Source: Chloroflexota bacterium
GTDB lineage: Bacteria; Chloroflexota; Dehalococcoidia; UBA3495
Assembly (NCBI GenBank): GCA_022563275.1
Contig: JADFNR010000157.1
Span: 1-6,478 of the forward strand
Direction: 5' to 3'
DNA: 6,478 bases
Position numbers and translations under genes: made by a program. Each line of letters opens with the position of its first letter. The first letter of the stretch is position 1. A model generated the notes under the pieces. The model was not told the origin of the DNA. It saw only the letters and a program-made list of their open reading frames with translations, and did no database searches. Shown here one piece after another: positions 5,658-6,478 of the stretch.

Positions 5658-5745
5658 TAGGACTCGCATAAACCAACCCTAAGTACTCATACAAAAATAC
5701 CCCACAATCCGCTTATGGTGTGCCCGTCGAACCACCCTCTTATTC

Positions 5746-5765
5746 GCAGTGTACCTTCCCACTGC
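5746..5765. repeat. 6-bp inverted repeat GCAGTG/CACTGC
   Basis: GCAGTG (5746-5751) and CACTGC (5760-5765) flank an 8-base spacer. It may be a small hairpin or a protein-binding dyad; it lies about 195 bases upstream of the propeller gene. Evidence is the symmetry alone. Confidence 0.3.
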
Positions 5766-5959
5766 TAAAGCAACCTGACGGTCTACGCCCTCACGTAGTC
5801 CCGCAGTTCCTGTGGCATGCTAGGATAGCGGCAACTCATCCGCCGATACAATTCACGTGACCGAAGGATGCACCTTCCTTGGCTCGCGGTGAATGGCTAG
5901 CCGTTTTCCCCTCAACTGGGTCAAGTAGATAGGCAGCTTGCTCTAATGGTGAGTCTCAA

Positions 5960-6478
5960 GTGAGAAGATCCCTGCCGAAAAGACGGGTTATCGCCGCGGG
6001 TGTCGCCGGCATCGTTGTGTTGCTCGCCGCTGTGGGCGTGGCGATGTACTTCATCTTTAAGGTCGACCTGCACCATGCCAGCGCGCCTTTCATACAGGAT
6101 GGGGTGGTCTACTATGGCGACGAGGACGGCCGTGTCTACGCCGTGGACATTGAGACGCGGCAAGAGAAATGGAGATTCCAAACCCAGGGGAGGTTCTTCT
6201 CCACGCCCTCCGGCGCCCAAGGGGTACTTTATTTCGGCAGCGGGGAGGGGGTCTTGTACGCGGTGGATATGGACACCGGAGAAGAGCTATGGAGGTTTGC
6301 CGCAGGCGCGAGGGTCTGGACTTCGCCAGCGATCAAAGACGGTGTGCTGTATTTCGGCAGCTTTGACGGGCGGTTCTATGCGGTGGAAGCTGGAACGGGT
6401 GCGGAGAAGTGGCGGTTTACTGCGGGGGACATAATCTTCTCGTGGCCTTCTCCCGTGATTGCTGACGACACCTTGTAT
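5960..6478 (+). CDS. Membrane-anchored PQQ-like (BamB-type) beta-propeller protein, 3' truncated
   Basis: The frame opens with GTG at 5960, just after an in-frame TAG at 5930, and runs off the right edge after 173 codons. GGTGAG (5948-5953) six bases upstream is a weak Shine-Dalgarno. The N-terminus is MRRSLPKRR followed by a hydrophobic helix (10-33), a signal anchor that would leave the C-terminal part outside the membrane. From residue 47 come PQQ-type blades with exact 40-residue spacing: Trp71, Trp111 and Trp151 each end a GxxYAVDxxTGxEKWRF unit, and each blade has the DGVLYFGSxDGxxYAV pattern. A fourth blade starts at 157. Such propellers are scaffolds (as in BamB) or, when complete with PQQ ligands, quinoprotein dehydrogenases; no PQQ or metal ligands are visible in this part, so a scaffold or sensor is more likely. 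The other long frames here are shadows. The gene is separated from the MqnA-like gene by 476 bases and is probably independent. Confidence 0.85.
   Translation, partial: MRRSLPKRRVIAAGVAGIVVLLAAVGVAMYFIFKVDLHHASAPFIQDGVVYYGDEDGRVYAVDIETRQEKWRFQTQGRFFSTPSGAQGVLYFGSGEGVLYAVDMDTGEELWRFAAGARVWTSPAIKDGVLYFGSFDGRFYAVEAGTGAEKWRFTAGDIIFSWPSPVIADDTLY

Larger units (their letters stand above)
5484..5959. other. Non-coding spacer rich in short hairpins
   Basis: These 476 bases hold no convincing gene. Frames that cross it are out-of-frame tails of the flanking genes, and there is no tRNA-like fold. Codon-like character is lost after the MqnA-like stop. Several inverted repeats are present: 5518-5550, 5556-5579, 5641-5657 and 5746-5765, plus shorter ones at 5783-5798 (CTACG/CGTAG) and 5828-5843 (GCGG/CCGC), and the 8-bp palindrome GGCTAGCC at 5895-5902. 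No clear promoter for the propeller gene at 5960 was found, although one must lie here or be read through from upstream. Confidence 0.6.

Noticed and set aside
5726..5750. A GGTTCGA-like string on the - strand suggesting a tRNA T-arm
   Set aside because: The bases around it do not form a T-stem, and no acceptor, D or anticodon arms can be drawn.
5798..5826. TGCTAGGAT as an extended -10 for the propeller gene
   Set aside because: There is no -35 box at a suitable distance, and it lies about 135 bases from the start; too weak to list.
5518..5843. CRISPR-like array
   Set aside because: The palindromes differ from one another and are not regularly spaced; no direct repeats or spacers are present.
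6000..6434. A 144-codon + frame inside the last gene
   Set aside because: The frame starting at 5960 gives regular 40-residue PQQ-type blades and a signal anchor; the 6000 frame is Arg/Ser/Cys-rich and patternless.

Overview
The window reads as chromosomal DNA from an uncultured, fairly GC-rich bacterium. All six recognised genes lie on the + strand. The mix of genes fits a member of the Chloroflexota (SAR202/Dehalococcoidia-like): a ComE/Ppd-type TPP decarboxylase, an adjacent DUF1800/DUF1501 pair without export signals, an NHL propeller, an MqnA-like protein, and TTG and GTG starts. That placement is inference from gene content and style; no marker gene is present to prove it.

Layout. (1) 3-572 is the C-terminal TPP-binding half of a sulfopyruvate/phosphonopyruvate decarboxylase-like enzyme, cut by the left edge. 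(2) 573-855 is a 283-base spacer with a good sigma70-type promoter (667-695), a perfect 17-bp dyad overlapping its -35 box, and a leader of about 150 nt ending in a strong Shine-Dalgarno before a TTG start. (3) 856-2262 encodes a DUF1800 protein, 2378-3511 a DUF1501 protein and 3571-4599 a six-bladed NHL propeller. They are spaced 115 and 59 bases apart, and a 12-bp perfect hairpin at 4647-4673 follows the third gene, so they probably form one transcription unit. (4) 4722-5483 is an MqnA-like (chorismate dehydratase family) protein with a GTG start and no visible ribosome binding site. (5) 5484-5959 is a 476-base non-coding stretch rich in short hairpins. (6) From 5960 to the right edge runs the start of a membrane-anchored PQQ-type beta-propeller, whose correct frame opens with GTG.

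The most interesting unit is the DUF1800-DUF1501-NHL cassette. DUF1501 proteins, and many DUF1800 proteins, normally carry Tat or Sec signals. Here in-frame stops just upstream of every start show that none of the three has one, so this looks like a cytoplasmic version of a poorly understood pair, with its own promoter and a candidate operator. Two enzymes also carry substitutions in expected key motifs: Glu for Asp in the TPP/Mg motif of the decarboxylase, and Ser for Asn in the YLN motif of the MqnA-like protein. Smaller curiosities are an octamer, TAGACCTG, found four times and only at gene ends or in spacers; a 17-bp tandem duplication across the DUF1501 stop codon; and a 26-bp exact repeat inside the NHL gene.
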